From contig OY726563.1 in assembly GCA_963383645.1 (NCBI GenBank), positions 40,599,831 through 40,663,830 on the forward strand: a stretch of DNA of 64,000 nucleotides, given 5' to 3'. A model generated the notes under the pieces. That model was given only the letters and a program-made list of their open reading frames with translations, did no database searches and was not told the origin of the DNA. Position numbers and translations under genes: made by a program. Positions 55,870 through 64,000 of the stretch are shown here, one piece after another; positions within the stretch are counted from its first letter, which is position 1; each line of letters starts with the position of its first letter. The stretch is from Muscardinus avellanarius. Its lineage: Eukaryota > Chordata > Mammalia > Rodentia > Gliridae.

Positions 55870-56632
55870 AGCCATATGCTTGTAATCCCAGCATTAGGGA
55901 GGCTGAGACAGGAGGGTCACAGGTTCAAAGACAGCATCAGCAAGTAGTAAGGCCCTCAGCAACTTACCAAGATCTTTTTTCAAAATAAAAAAGAAGGTAA
56001 ACCCGGGTGTGGTGACACACGCTTGTAATCTCCATGCTTGGGAAGCTGAGACAGGAGGATCGAAGCCAGCCTGAGCTACTGAGTGAGGCTCTCAGCAACT
56101 TAGTGAGACCCTGTTTCCAAATTAAATATAAAAAAGGTCTGGGAGTGTAGCCCAGAGGTAGAAGGCCCCTGGGTTCCACCCCCAGTACCACCAAAAAATA
56201 AAAAATAAAAATAAAATAGATCTGGGAGTATAGCCTAGAGGCAGAAAAAGCCCCTGGGTTCCACCCCCAGTACCACACATAACTTGTTGAAGCAAATTGA
56301 GACCCCCTCATTAAGTGACCATCCTCTTAGTTCTTTCCCATTTTATCAGAGAGGGATGCTGAATGTTTTTAAACAGGAGAATGTAGTTGCTTCAAATACA
56401 AAAGATCAGAGCCAGGTGTGGAGGCGCACGCTTGTAATCCCAGCACTTGGGAGGTTGAGGCAGGAGAATCCAGGCTTGTGGCCAGCCTCGGCTACTGAGT
56501 GAGGCCCTTGGCAACTTAGTGAGTCCCTGTTTCAAAAATAAAAAATAAAAAATTGGGCTGGGGGTGTAGCTCAGAGGTAGAATGCCCCTGGGTTCCATCT
56601 CTGGTACCACACACACACACACACACTTAAAA
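55870..56632 (+). repeat. Plus SINE tract
   Basis: A left half (55872-55995), a subfamily B copy (55998-56205), a right half (56215-56278) and a copy (56405-56610) with (CA)n. Confidence 0.83.
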
Positions 56633-56639
56633 AAACACA

Positions 56640-57889
56640 AAAGATCGAAACTGCTGTGGAAATAATAAAAAAGATTTCATGCCAACCTAGTAACACTTAT
56701 GGAGAGGATTCTCCACAAAGACAAATGAATGAAAAATGTCACCACTGAATAAGTATTGAAGCACTGTGACGCATCGCAAGCAAACAGCTAAAGAGATTTC
56801 AAAGACAAAGAGATCTCATCCTTCGATATGGCTGCAAAGATAGAGATCATTATATACACGTTCTCAAAATAACCAATAACGCTAATAGTCAAGTAATAAA
56901 AAAAAACTTGATAGCACCATTTGGAACACACAGTTCAGTAACTGGGGTGGCCATCTGTTAGGTAGCTGCCTTCATCCAAAGAAAACTGACTCTTATCTCT
57001 ATGAGAAGCAGTTAACAATCAGGAGTGAGGCCTGTAAGTGAAATTCCAGGGACCCAGGGAGATAGGGAGGTTATTTTTGTTGCTTACATTTCAAAGTGAT
57101 GGCTCCAAGGCTCTTAAGGAAACATAATTGCCTTTATCTAAAGAAAAACAAAGATTCCTATCTCTTTGAGGAGCTGCTAATAACTTGGAGGCAGGCTGGC
57201 CTCATGAAATTCCCACAGAGATGTTATTTACATTCCTAACCCTTCAAAGAGATTGCTACAGGGCCCTTAAGGACAATATTCTGAGCTTGTAAAACTGGCA
57301 AGAGACCTATTTCGCTTTTGGAAAGATTTATATACATCTCAAATGGCCAGAGAAAATATTTACAAGTTTCCTGAAGGAAATGCTCCAAGAATAGTTAAAG
57401 GTGAAAGTGTTTCCTCTTTCACACCAGGGAAAATTCAATAAAAAAAAAGGATTGTACTTATCCTACAAATACTCGCACACCTTGCATGCCACAGTACTCT
57501 GTTTCAAACCCACACTTCCCTGGCCACCTATGATTTGTCTTTCAAAGTCCTCATCAGCCCTTTTCTTAAAAGGAAACCTCCCAGAACCAAAGATACCTCT
57601 CCTAGGGCCAGACCCCTGCCCCCTAGCCCGGGCCACAGCAGAGACCCGCTGTTATCAATCAAAGGCTAGGAATTGGGCTGGAAAACTATGCACATCATTT
57701 GGCACCGATTCCAACCCATTTCAAAGACGAGAAAACTGGGACACAGGAAAATCTTTGTGCACGGTTCCCAAATTCTATTTAAGGATTTCACCTCCCAGAT
57801 TCCTGAATCCCTAAGGTCGCCCCAAATGACTGGAAAAACAAAAAACAAGAAACTTCTTCATTTCTTGGCACGATTCGGGTTAAAAACCT
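56640..57889. other. 1.25 kb low-repeat DNA upstream of ARAF promoter
   Basis: No SINE. Two stretches (about 56945-57060 and 57095-57215) share blocks such as TATCTCT(A/T)TGAG and CTCATGAAATTCC-like endings. They may be an internal duplication or an old LTR. CpG density rises after 57880. No exon supported. Confidence 0.4.
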
Positions 57890-58080
57890 TTCGCACGCAG
57901 ATCCCGCCACGACTGCGCCTGCGCGAGTGAGAACGTGCGAATTTGCCCCAGACCTAACGTCTCGGGCTGCCCCTCCTAATCCGGAACACGACCCACGTTA
58001 CGTTGGTCCTGCCTTGATAGGCATGACCGTAATCCAATAAAAATGAAGGGCTGAGTCCCTCCGAGCCAATGGCGGAAGTC
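57890..58080 (+). promoter_or_regulatory. ARAF: ARAF CpG-type promoter
   Basis: This GC- and CpG-rich stretch lies just upstream of ARAF exon 1 and has no TATA box in a usual position. It carries an NRF1-like site TGCGCCTGCGCG at 57914-57925 and two CCAAT boxes at 58034-58038 and 58066-58070. A second NRF1-like TGCGCCTGCGCA is at 58400-58411, inside the first intron. The layout fits a broad housekeeping promoter; the exact initiation site cannot be seen. Confidence 0.75.
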
Positions 58081-58164
58081 CGAGGAGCAGTGGAGGCGGA
58101 CTGTGTGAGGAAACCAGAAGACAGGCCCAAGATGGAGGCGGTGGCGGCTGTAGCGGTGTGACAG
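58046..58164 (+). other. ARAF: ARAF exon 1 (5' UTR, non-coding; 5' end approximate)
   Basis: The stretch ends at a clear donor, GTGACAG followed by GTGAGG at 58165. It matches the remembered human ARAF first exon over its last about 80 bases (GGAGGCGGACT, then AGGCCCAAGATGGAGGCGG). It contains a YY1-like CAAGATGGAGGCGG at about 58128-58141, a common element just downstream of housekeeping start sites. The ATG inside this motif is in a frame that closes after a few codons. The 5' boundary is inferred. Confidence 0.8.
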
Positions 58165-58569
58165 GTGAGGGCGGGCCCGGGACAGTTTGCTTTCTGAAGC
58201 GGCCGCCAGGCTCCGGCAGGGAGTCCGGACCGAAAGCTGAGCTCCAGGATGGCTGCGCCTAGACCCCGGCGCCCCCCGTCCGGAACCGGAGGAGTGGTTT
58301 GACCCGGGACGAGACCATCATCGACAGCGGGGGTGGGGTGGGGAACCAGGAATAGGCAGGCAAAGCTGCGGTGATGGTTTTGCCCGCAGTGAGTGGTTCT
58401 GCGCCTGCGCAGCGGCCGAAGCCCTAAGGGAGGCGGGGCCAGACCGAATGGGCTCTGGGGCTTGGGTTCCTGTGCCCAGCATCACTCTCAAATGCCTTAA
58501 GGTGTGGAGATGCCCCCCACTTTCTGGGCTTTTTGTTCTGAATCGATGATTGCCATTCTGAATCTCCAC

Positions 58570-58905
58570 AGGTTATCTGTGACTTCTCATAAGCTGGCAG
58601 GAATAATTTTGGAAACTATCCTCCACCTTCCCCCGATTTTTCTCCCTGTGACACCATGATCTTTCTTTTCGTTCCCTTTCTCCATGACTATGTCTGGTGA
58701 GCTGCCATTACCACCCTCGTTCGGTTCAACAGGTGGTGACCCTCATTATCCACCCTTCTCTTCAGCATAGTTTCTGGTGATCTCCTGGGAACTCCTCATC
58801 ACAGAGTCTCATGACCTCCATCGGCCACCTATGACAGTATCACCTATGACAATATCTGGGATCGTATCATCAACACCCCAGGGCTCAGGGATGACCATAG
58901 GAACT
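58570..58905. other. ARAF intron 1, low-repeat part
   Basis: Nothing recognised. A non-coding alternative exon cannot be excluded. Confidence 0.4.
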
Positions 58906-58907
58906 TT

Positions 58908-59133
58908 GTTTGTTTGTTTGTTTGTTTTTGCGGTACTGGGGATGGAACCCAGGGGCATTCTACCTCCGAGCTACACCCCCAGCCCTATGTTTTATGCTTT
59001 ATTTTGAAACAGGTCTCACTGGGTTGCAAAGTGCCTCACTAAGTAGTAGCTGAGGCCGTCCTCGAACTGCGATCCTCCTGTCTCAGCGTCCCAAGCGCAG
59101 GGATTACAAGCGTGTGCCACCACGCCCGGCTGA
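58908..59133 (-). repeat. B1-dID dimeric SINE in ARAF intron 1
   Basis: It starts with a (TTTG) tail, then CGGTACTGGGGATGGAACCC, and ends GTGTGCCACCACGCCCGGC. Flanking GACCATAGGAACTTT at both sides looks like the target-site duplication. Confidence 0.9.
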
Positions 59134-59160
59134 CCATAGGAACTTTTAAGAACACTGTTT

Positions 59161-59283
59161 GTATCCATGGACATAGCACCTTGAATGCCTAGGTCTTGTC
59201 TGATTTCAGAAGCCAAGCAGGGTTAGGCTTGGTTAATACTTGTGTAGAAAACCACTCTGGCATTCCAGGTGCTATAGGTTTTT
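59161..59283 (+). pseudogene. 5S rRNA pseudogene in ARAF intron 1
   Basis: About 122 bases align end to end with mammalian 5S rRNA. Diagnostic blocks are CTTGTCTGATTTCAGAAGCC, AAGCAGGGTTAGGCTTGGTT, AATACTTG and GGTGCTATAGG. The internal promoter is recognisable (AGCCAAGCAGGGT, C-box-like GGTTAATACTTG), but about 20 substitutions argue for a decayed retrocopy. It lies on the same strand as ARAF, between a minus SINE and a plus SINE. Confidence 0.88.
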
Positions 59284-59284
59284 A

Positions 59285-59740
59285 GTCAGGTATGGTGGTG
59301 CACACCTGTAATCCCAGTACTTCAGAGACTGAGACAGGAGGGTCACAGGGTTGTCAGCCTTGGCAATATAGTGGGACACTCAGTAACATAGCAAGACCCT
59401 GTTTCAAAACAGAAAATAAAGGCCGGGCGTGGTGGCGCACGCTTGTAATCCCCGCGCTTGGGAGGCTGAGACAGGAGGATCGCACGGGTTCGAAGCTAGC
59501 CTCAGCTACTTAGTGAGGCTCTCGGCAACTTAGTGAGACCCTGTTTCCAAATAAAATATAAAAAAGGTCTGGGTGTATAGCCCGGAGGTAGAAAGCCTCT
59601 GGGTTCCACCCCTAGTACCACCAAAAAAAAAACAAAAACCAAAACAAAACCCCAGAAATAAACAGAAAATAAAAAGAACCGGCGGTGTAGCCCAGGGTAG
59701 AATGCACCTGGATTCAATCTCAGTGCCAACGTGTGTATGT
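59285..59740 (+). repeat. Nested SINEs: older copy interrupted by subfamily B copy
   Basis: An older left half (59285-59420) is interrupted by a subfamily B copy (about 59421-59630, GCCGGGCGTGGTGGCGCACG to CCACCCCTAGTACCACC). The older right half resumes at about 59675 (GGTGTAGCCCAGGGTAGAATG). A run of G follows at about 59739-59752. Confidence 0.8.
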
Positions 59741-59744
59741 GGGG

Positions 59745-60266
59745 GGGGGGGGACACTGGTGCAGCCTCCGTGTTTGCCAAAGTAAGGGCAGTGTCTCATG
59801 ATCCTCCATCTCCCCTCCTCCTCTCTGTGACTGCTCTCTCAAGCACAGTAACTGCTCACCTCTTCTCCAAGGTCAGGACAGCCTGTGTGTGCCCATTATG
59901 TTCCTGATGCCCTCAAGTGCAGTTCGTGCCGATGTTCCCCTCAGTCCCTGGCACGGAGTCCAGTGTGCTCCTGTACCTTAAAGGACATTGTGTGCTGTGC
60001 GCCACTGTGTGCCCCCTGCCTCCCCCCTGCAGTGAGCCTGAGAACCTTAGGACTCAAGAGTGGGGTAAATGCAGGCTGAGCAGCTGAGGGACTGGGGGTG
60101 CTTCAGAGGTTAACAGGAAGGACCTTTGGGCTGTTGCATGGAAATCAGGCTATGGACAACAGCGGGAGCCTAGACATGGGGTTGTATTTTCCCCCCCGAT
60201 ACTTTACATCCAGACAGACTATCATTATTGGACCTCTGAATTTCCCTTCTGTCTCCTTTCTCCTAG
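59745..60266. other. ARAF intron 1, 3' part
   Basis: Low-repeat, pyrimidine-rich DNA leading to the exon 2 acceptor. Nothing else recognised. Confidence 0.5.
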
Positions 60267-60421
60267 GAGCCCCATGGCACCTGCCCAGCCCCACCTCAGA
60301 CCATCTTGACAAAGTCGTGGGCTCCATGGAGCCGCCCCGGGCCCCCCCTGCCAACGGGGCTGAGCCTTCCCGGGCAGTGGGCACTGTCAAAGTGTACCTG
60401 CCCAACAAGCAACGCACGGTG
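60267..60421 (+). other. ARAF: ARAF exon 2 (5' UTR end plus codons 1-32)
   Basis: The acceptor CTCCTAG ends at 60266 and the donor GTGAGT starts at 60422. The first 59 bases are untranslated and include a 12-codon upstream reading frame (60274-60309). The coding part opens the Ras-binding domain and ends in phase 0. Residue 6 is Ala where the human protein has Gly. Confidence 0.95.
60274..60309 (+). promoter_or_regulatory. Upstream ORF in ARAF 5' leader
   Basis: An ATG 52 bases before the main start opens a short frame, M-A-P-A-Q-P-H-L-R-P-S, then TGA at 60307-60309, 16 bases before the ARAF ATG. From memory the human leader has the same frame with one residue changed, so it looks conserved. 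It could dampen translation of ARAF; that is inference. Confidence 0.6.
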
Positions 60422-63236
60422 GTGAGTATCAGGGCAAACCCAGTAGAGGTTGTGGGTGGACCCAGGTGTAGGTCTGAGATTGGACAGGTGATAAGAGCTG
60501 GGCGGGTTGCTGGAAACTGTTGCAGAGGGCTGGGAGAATCAGTGAGCACCCGCACCGGGCACTGAGGACCCCACCTCTGCACACAAATGCACAGGTGACT
60601 GTTCGAGATGGCATGAGTGTCTACGACTCTCTAGACAAGGCCCTCAAGGTGCGGGGCCTCAATCAGGACTGCTGCGTCGTCTACAGGCTCATCAAGGGGT
60701 AAGTGTAGTGGTCATAAGAGTATGGCCGAGCATGGCGGTGTATGCCTTGATCCCAGCTACCGTGTGTGTGGGGGGCTGAGGTAGGAGAATCACAGTTTCA
60801 AGGCCAGCCCAGGCAACTTAGTGAGACCCTGTCTCAAAATAAAAAGGGCTGAGGATGCGGCTCAGAGGTAGAGCACTTGCGTAGCATGTTTGAGGCCCTG
60901 GGTTCGATCCCTAGTACCGCAAAAAACAGTGTGACCCCCCCGCCCAGTGCCATCTATTGGACGCCCTACCTCTCTCCCCTTTTCAGAGTCATCTTATTCA
61001 TCTTTTACTCTGTCCTGGAGTCTTCCACTAGTTCATTTAATCCATGAGCCTGTCCGTCTTTTGTTTCATTTCTTCATTAGCTAATTGGCCTGGATAGTCT
61101 GCAGCTCACCTGCTCTCGCTTTTTTTTTGGTGTACTGGAAATTGAACCCAGGCACATTCTACTTATGAGCTCGCCTCCAGGCACTTTTTGTTTTTTGCTT
61201 TGAAACAGAGTTTCGCTAGGGTGATGAGAATCTCACTACTTGCTGAGGCTGTCCTCCGACCTGTGATCCTCCTGTCTCGGCCTCCCAAATTGTGGGATTA
61301 CAGGACTGCTCCGCCACGGCCGGCTCAGCTCATTCTCCTCTCGGCCTCCGAGTCCTCGCCCTGCTCTGCCACCTCCTCCTATAGCTCACCTCTCTTGCTC
61401 TTTCGTGCTTTCACGAGCGCCTCAGCTCTCTCCTTCCTTGGTTTCCCCATTCTCTTGAGTTGGGCCTTGATGACCTTCCATCTGTTCCTCTCTTCCAGGG
61501 TTCTTTAATTTTTTGACCCAGTTTACACATGGCATTTTATTGTTTCAATGCCTCACCACTCCTTGGCGAGGGGCTAGCTTGGCACTTTTAGCACGTGGTT
61601 GTGTAGTTTTATTTGCCTCTCATTTGCAGATAAGGGCATGGGCACCAGGTGCAGGGATACATGCCTATAATTCTAGTTCTTGTGAGGCTGAGACAGGAGG
61701 AGAGCAGGTTCAAGGACAGCCTTAACAACTTAATGAGACCTTCAGGAACTTAGCCAGACCCTGTTTCAAAATTAAGAATAAAGCCGGTAGCCAGGCGTGG
61801 TGGCGCACGCTTGTGATCCCAGCATTCGGGAGGCTGAGATCGGAGGATCACTGTTCGCGGACAGCCTCAGCTACTTAGTGAGGCCCTCTGCAACTCAGTG
61901 AGACCCGGTTTCAAAAAAGAATAAAAAATAGGGCAGAGGGTGTAGCTCGAAGGTCAAATGCCCCTGGGTTCCATTCCCAGACCTGCAAAAAAAAATAAAA
62001 AATAAAAAATAAAAATAAAGCCGGGCATGGTGGCGCACGCTTGTAATCCCAGCATTTGGGAGGCTGAGACAGGAGGGTCTAGGTTTGCGAACAGCCTCAG
62101 CTACTTAGCAAGGCCCTCTGCAACTCAATGACACGCTGTTTCAAAATAAAGAATAAAAAATAGAGCAGGGGGTGTAGCTCAGAGGTAGGATTCCCCTGGT
62201 TTCCATCCCCAGTACTGAAAAAAAAAAATTAAGAATAAAAAGTGCTGGCCGGGCGTGGTGGCGCACGCTTGTAATCCCCGTGCTTGGGAGGCTGAGGCAG
62301 GAGGTTTGCGCAGATTCGAAGCCAGCCTCAGCTACTTAGTGAAACCTTCTTTCCAAATAAAATAGAAAATAGGTCCGGGAGTGTAGCCCAGAGGTGGAAA
62401 GTCCCTGGGTTCCACCCCCATACCACCGAAAAAAAAAAAAAAGTGCGGGAGGTGTGGCTTGGAGGTAGAACGCCCCTGGATTCAATCCCTAGTACCAATA
62501 AAAGAGCCTGGGCTCTTCTCAGAGCCTCCTGTTAGCCTTAGACAAGTCACTTTATCCCTCTGAGCCTGTTTCCCCATCTATAAAGTGGGGCCAAGAATAA
62601 TGACTCACTGAATGAGAATTAAGCAGGCCAGATATTAGTCGTGGGCTTAGAGGGACTTCGGAGCTTCCGTGCCTGCCCTCTTGTTTCCTTCCATGCCCTC
62701 TGCAGACGGAAGACAGTCACTGCCTGGGACACGGCCATCGCCCCCCTGGATGGTGAGGAGCTCATCGTGGAGGTCCTGGAAGATGTGCCGCTGACTATGC
62801 ACAATTTCGTGAGTACAGAAGCATGGTGGGGGCGGGCTGGGGCGGCGGCTTGGCCAGGCCTCGACGCTGCCCGTCGTGTGCCAGCAGGTACGGAAGACCT
62901 TCTTCAGCCTAGCGTTCTGCGACTTCTGCCTTAAGTTTCTGTTCCATGGCTTCCGCTGCCAGACCTGTGGCTATAAGTTCCACCAGCACTGTTCCTCCAA
63001 GGTCCCCACTGTCTGCGTTGACATGAGTACCAACCGCCGACAGTGAGCCGGCTTGGGGTGGCTGGGGGATGGGGGAACCAAGGCCTTCCAGACCGCTGAC
63101 ATATGTCCTCTCCTTTTATACCCTGAATGCCTTCAAGGTTCTACCACAGTAGCCAGGATTTGTCTGGAGGCTCCAGGCACCACGAGGCTTCTTCAAACCG
63201 CCCCCTGATTGAACCGCTAACCCCCCAGGGTCCCAG
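60326..63236 (+). CDS. ARAF: ARAF, serine/threonine kinase of the RAF family, N-terminal part (5 coding exons; continues past window)
   Basis: The coding sequence is join(60326-60421, 60595-60698, 62706-62808, 62888-63042, 63138-63236), 557 nt, or 185 codons plus 2 nt, with no internal stop. It begins [24 protein letters not shown] is a cytosolic MAP3K that binds active RAS and phosphorylates MEK1/2. Residues about 19-91 form the Ras-binding domain, with Arg52 (counterpart of RAF1 Arg89) and Lys22, the residue linked to the low RAS affinity of ARAF. Residues 99-144 form a C1 zinc domain with all eight ligands visible: His99, Cys112, Cys115, Cys125, Cys128, His133, Cys136, Cys144. The hinge begins in the last exon shown; the kinase domain lies to the right. 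All splice junctions are GT-AG and phases match known ARAF. The start was chosen by homology; its context (T at -3, G at +4) is weak. Confidence 0.97.
60595..60698 (+). other. ARAF: ARAF exon 3 (codons 33-67, Ras-binding domain core)
   Basis: The acceptor CACAG ends at 60594 and the donor GTAAGT starts at 60699. The exon has 104 nt and ends in phase 2 inside Gly67. It encodes V-T-V-R-D-G-M-S and K-V-R-G-L-N-Q-D, including Arg52 that contacts RAS. The preceding intron is only 173 nt. Confidence 0.95.
60719..60930 (+). repeat. Undeleted B1-ID dimer (ancestral form) in ARAF intron 3
   Basis: The left half is B1-like (CTCAGTCTCAAAATAAAAAGG-type junction). The right half keeps the full ID sequence, including AGAGCACTTGCGTAGCATG and GGCCCTGGGTTCGATCC, which the numerous dID copies lack. 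The tRNA-type A and B boxes look intact. Confidence 0.85.
61115..61326 (-). repeat. B1-dID SINE, older copy, ARAF intron 3
   Basis: It reads TTTTTTTTGGTGTACTGGAAATTGAACCC through GCCACGGCCGGC, with several gaps and substitutions. The tRNA-like box reads in reverse as GATTGAACC. Confidence 0.8.
61330..61635. other. ARAF intron 3, low-repeat stretch
   Basis: Pyrimidine-rich sequence with no SINE, no clear reading frame and no splice pair I can support. Nothing recognised. Confidence 0.5.
61636..62515 (+). repeat. Tandem SINE tract in ARAF intron 3 (four copies, all plus)
   Basis: In order: an older left half (about 61640-61785), a subfamily A copy (about 61788-61990, ending GACCTGC plus A-rich tail), another copy (about 62020-62230) and a subfamily B copy (about 62247-62440). 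A lone right half at 62445-62500 completes the older copy. Confidence 0.8.
62520..62640 (+). repeat. MIR element fragment in ARAF intron 3
   Basis: GACAAGTCACTTTATCCCTC, then TGAGCCTGTTTCCCCATCTA and TAAAGTGGGG match the MIR core. It ends about 65 bases before exon 4. Confidence 0.8.
62706..62808 (+). other. ARAF: ARAF exon 4 (codons 67-101)
   Basis: The acceptor CTCTGCAG ends at 62705 and the donor GTGAGT starts at 62809. The 103 nt finish the Ras-binding domain ([15 protein letters not shown]) and include His99, the first zinc ligand of the C1 domain. Phase 0 at the end. Confidence 0.95.
62888..63042 (+). other. ARAF: ARAF exon 5 (codons 102-153, C1 domain)
   Basis: The acceptor CCAGCAG ends at 62887 and the donor starts at 63043 (GTGAGC). 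It encodes the other seven zinc ligands of the C1 domain, C-x2-C, C-x2-C, H-x2-C and a last C at residue 144. The preceding intron is 79 nt. Reading into the next intron gives CAG then TGA at once. Confidence 0.95.
63138..63236 (+). other. ARAF: ARAF exon 6 (codons 153-186, hinge start)
   Basis: The acceptor CTTCAAG ends at 63137 and the donor GTAGGG starts at 63237. It encodes [12 protein letters not shown] and on to L-T-P-Q-G-P, phase 2. Five residues differ from the human hinge as I remember it, unlike the near-invariant exons 2-5. Intron retention would give AGG then TAG, a 186-residue product. Confidence 0.93.
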
Positions 63237-63319
63237 GTAGGGATGCCTCAGAGCTACTGGAGACCACAAACCATACTTTGTTCGCTTGTTTACTTGCTAT
63301 ACTTTTATTGAGCAGCTTG

Positions 63320-63480
63320 GCTATAGGCTCTTGGGCAAGTCACTTAAATTCTCTGGCTTTAGTTTTCTCATCTGTAAAAAAGGGAATGATACTTTTTCCC
63401 ACACAGGTGAGGACTAGTGAGCTAAGACATGTCCAGTGCTTAGCGCAGGATCTCATAAAAGATCCCGGTAAAGATCTGGT
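63320..63480 (+). repeat. MIR element in ARAF intron 6
   Basis: CTTGGGCAAGTCACTTAAAT, TTTCTCATCTGTAAAAAAGG, then GTGAGGACTAGTGAGCTAAG and CAGTGCTTAGC give the MIR core and 3' part. Confidence 0.85.
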
Positions 63481-63534
63481 CATTGTTTTGCATGCATACG
63501 CGCATACCGTATGTTCAAGCATTCCCGCCTTGCA

Positions 63535-63613
63535 GCGTGAGTGCGTGTGTGTGTTTTACTGGAGATTTATCCCAGGGTTATTTTGTCTCTGAACTATACC
63601 CCCAGCCCTATTT

Positions 63614-63653
<40 letters not shown>

Positions 63654-63850
63654 TTTTTTGGCGGTACTGGGGATGGAACCCTTCCCGGGCTACACTCCCA
63701 GACCTATTTTATATTTTTTTGTTTAGAAACAGGGTGACTTAAGCCAGCAAGGTTGGCTTCGAACCTGTGTGATCCTCCTGTCTCTGCCTCCCAAGCACGG
63801 GGATTACAAGCGTGCGCCACCATGCCTGGCTTTTGTTTTTGTTTTTGTTT
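63535..63850 (-). repeat. Two minus SINEs with TTTA microsatellite, ARAF intron 6
   Basis: A lone right half (63555-63612), a (TTTA)n run (63613-63652), then a copy from GGCGGTACTGGGGATGGAACC to CACCATGCCTGGC at about 63830. Confidence 0.8.
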
Positions 63851-64000
63851 TTGTTTTTGGTGGTACTGGGGTTCCTGGAAGCCCTTCTACCTCCGGGCTA
63901 CACTCCCAGACCTATCTTTTTTTTTTTGAAATAGGGTCTCTTAAGCCAGCGCAGCTGGCTTCGAACCTGCGCGATCCTCCTGTCTCCGCCTCCCGAGCGC
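63851..64000 (-). repeat. Subfamily C SINE, cut by window end
   Basis: It reads GGTGGTACTGGGGTTCCTGG, AAGCCCTTCTACCTCCGGGC and CTCTTAAGCCAGCGCAGCTG, the shortened subfamily C form. The left-half end lies beyond 64000. Confidence 0.85.

Noticed and set aside
59885..60079. 64-codon cysteine-rich frame in ARAF intron 1
   Set aside because: Low-complexity, no homology recognised, lies inside the intron with no splice support.
60848..60926. tRNA gene
   Set aside because: The tRNA-like boxes belong to the ID half of a SINE; no anticodon stem or acceptor pairing can be drawn.

Overview
The window is mammalian nuclear DNA, most likely from a squirrel-family rodent. Nearly every kilobase holds a dimeric SINE: a 7SL/B1-like left half (GCCGGGCGTGGTGGCGCACG...) joined to a shortened ID (tRNA-Ala-like) right half (GGGGGTGTAGCTCGGAGG...CCCAGTACC). 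Such B1-dID/MEN-type dimers are described from sciurids and a few related rodent lineages. The only protein-coding gene I can support is the 5' part of ARAF (X-linked in mammals) at the right end. The species inference rests on the SINEs; the X-chromosome inference rests on conserved synteny.

Layout. 1-11 kb: SINEs and a 5'-truncated HMGB1 processed pseudogene whose 3' UTR is split into pieces from 1.57 to 10.99 kb by about 8 kb of later insertions. One of these is a complete 4.0 kb LTR element (2611-6606) with no intact coding capacity. 11.5-14 kb: two solo LTRs. 14-17 kb: SINE tract. 17.5-17.8 kb: an isolated CpG-rich block, a possible promoter. 18-35 kb: dense SINEs, microsatellites, L1 fragments and LTR fragments on the minus strand (19.9-20.5 and 27.4-28.1 kb). 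35.9-36.6 kb: low-repeat block with a CTCF-like motif. 37.6-40.4 kb: a MaLR-like LTR and a decayed class II retrovirus (env remnant plus LTR plus Lys3-like primer site, minus strand). 42.3-44.7 kb: a split Tigger-family DNA transposon. 47.45-47.8 kb: a second GC-rich low-repeat block that could hold a first exon. 48.1-51.7 kb: a second, minus-strand copy of the 4 kb LTR element, whose two LTRs appear identical by eye. 53.9-55.9 kb: two more LTRs. 56.6-58.0 kb: low-repeat DNA leading to the ARAF promoter. 58.05-64 kb: ARAF exons 1-6, with SINEs, MIRs and a 5S rRNA pseudogene in its introns.

ARAF is read on the plus strand: non-coding exon 1 (ends 58164), then coding segments 60326-60421, 60595-60698, 62706-62808, 62888-63042 and 63138-63236. 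They encode the Ras-binding domain, the C1 zinc domain and the start of the hinge; the kinase domain lies beyond the window. All introns are GT-AG and the reading frame is intact.

SINE subfamilies used below. Old: right half keeps GGGTTCAATCC. A: left half AGCATTCGGGAGG, right half GGCAGGGGGTGTAG...CCAGACCCGC. B: left half CCCGCGCTTGGGAGGCTGAG, right half GGTCTGGGAGTATAGCCCGG...GGGTTCCACCCC. C: left half CCCGCGCTTGGGAGGCGGAG with a shortened middle (GCTGGCTTAAGAG), right half shortened to GGGCTTCCAGGAACCCC. A plus-strand copy reads GCCGGGCG...poly(A); a minus-strand copy reads poly(T)...GCCCGGC. SINE boundaries are read by eye and may be off by several bases.
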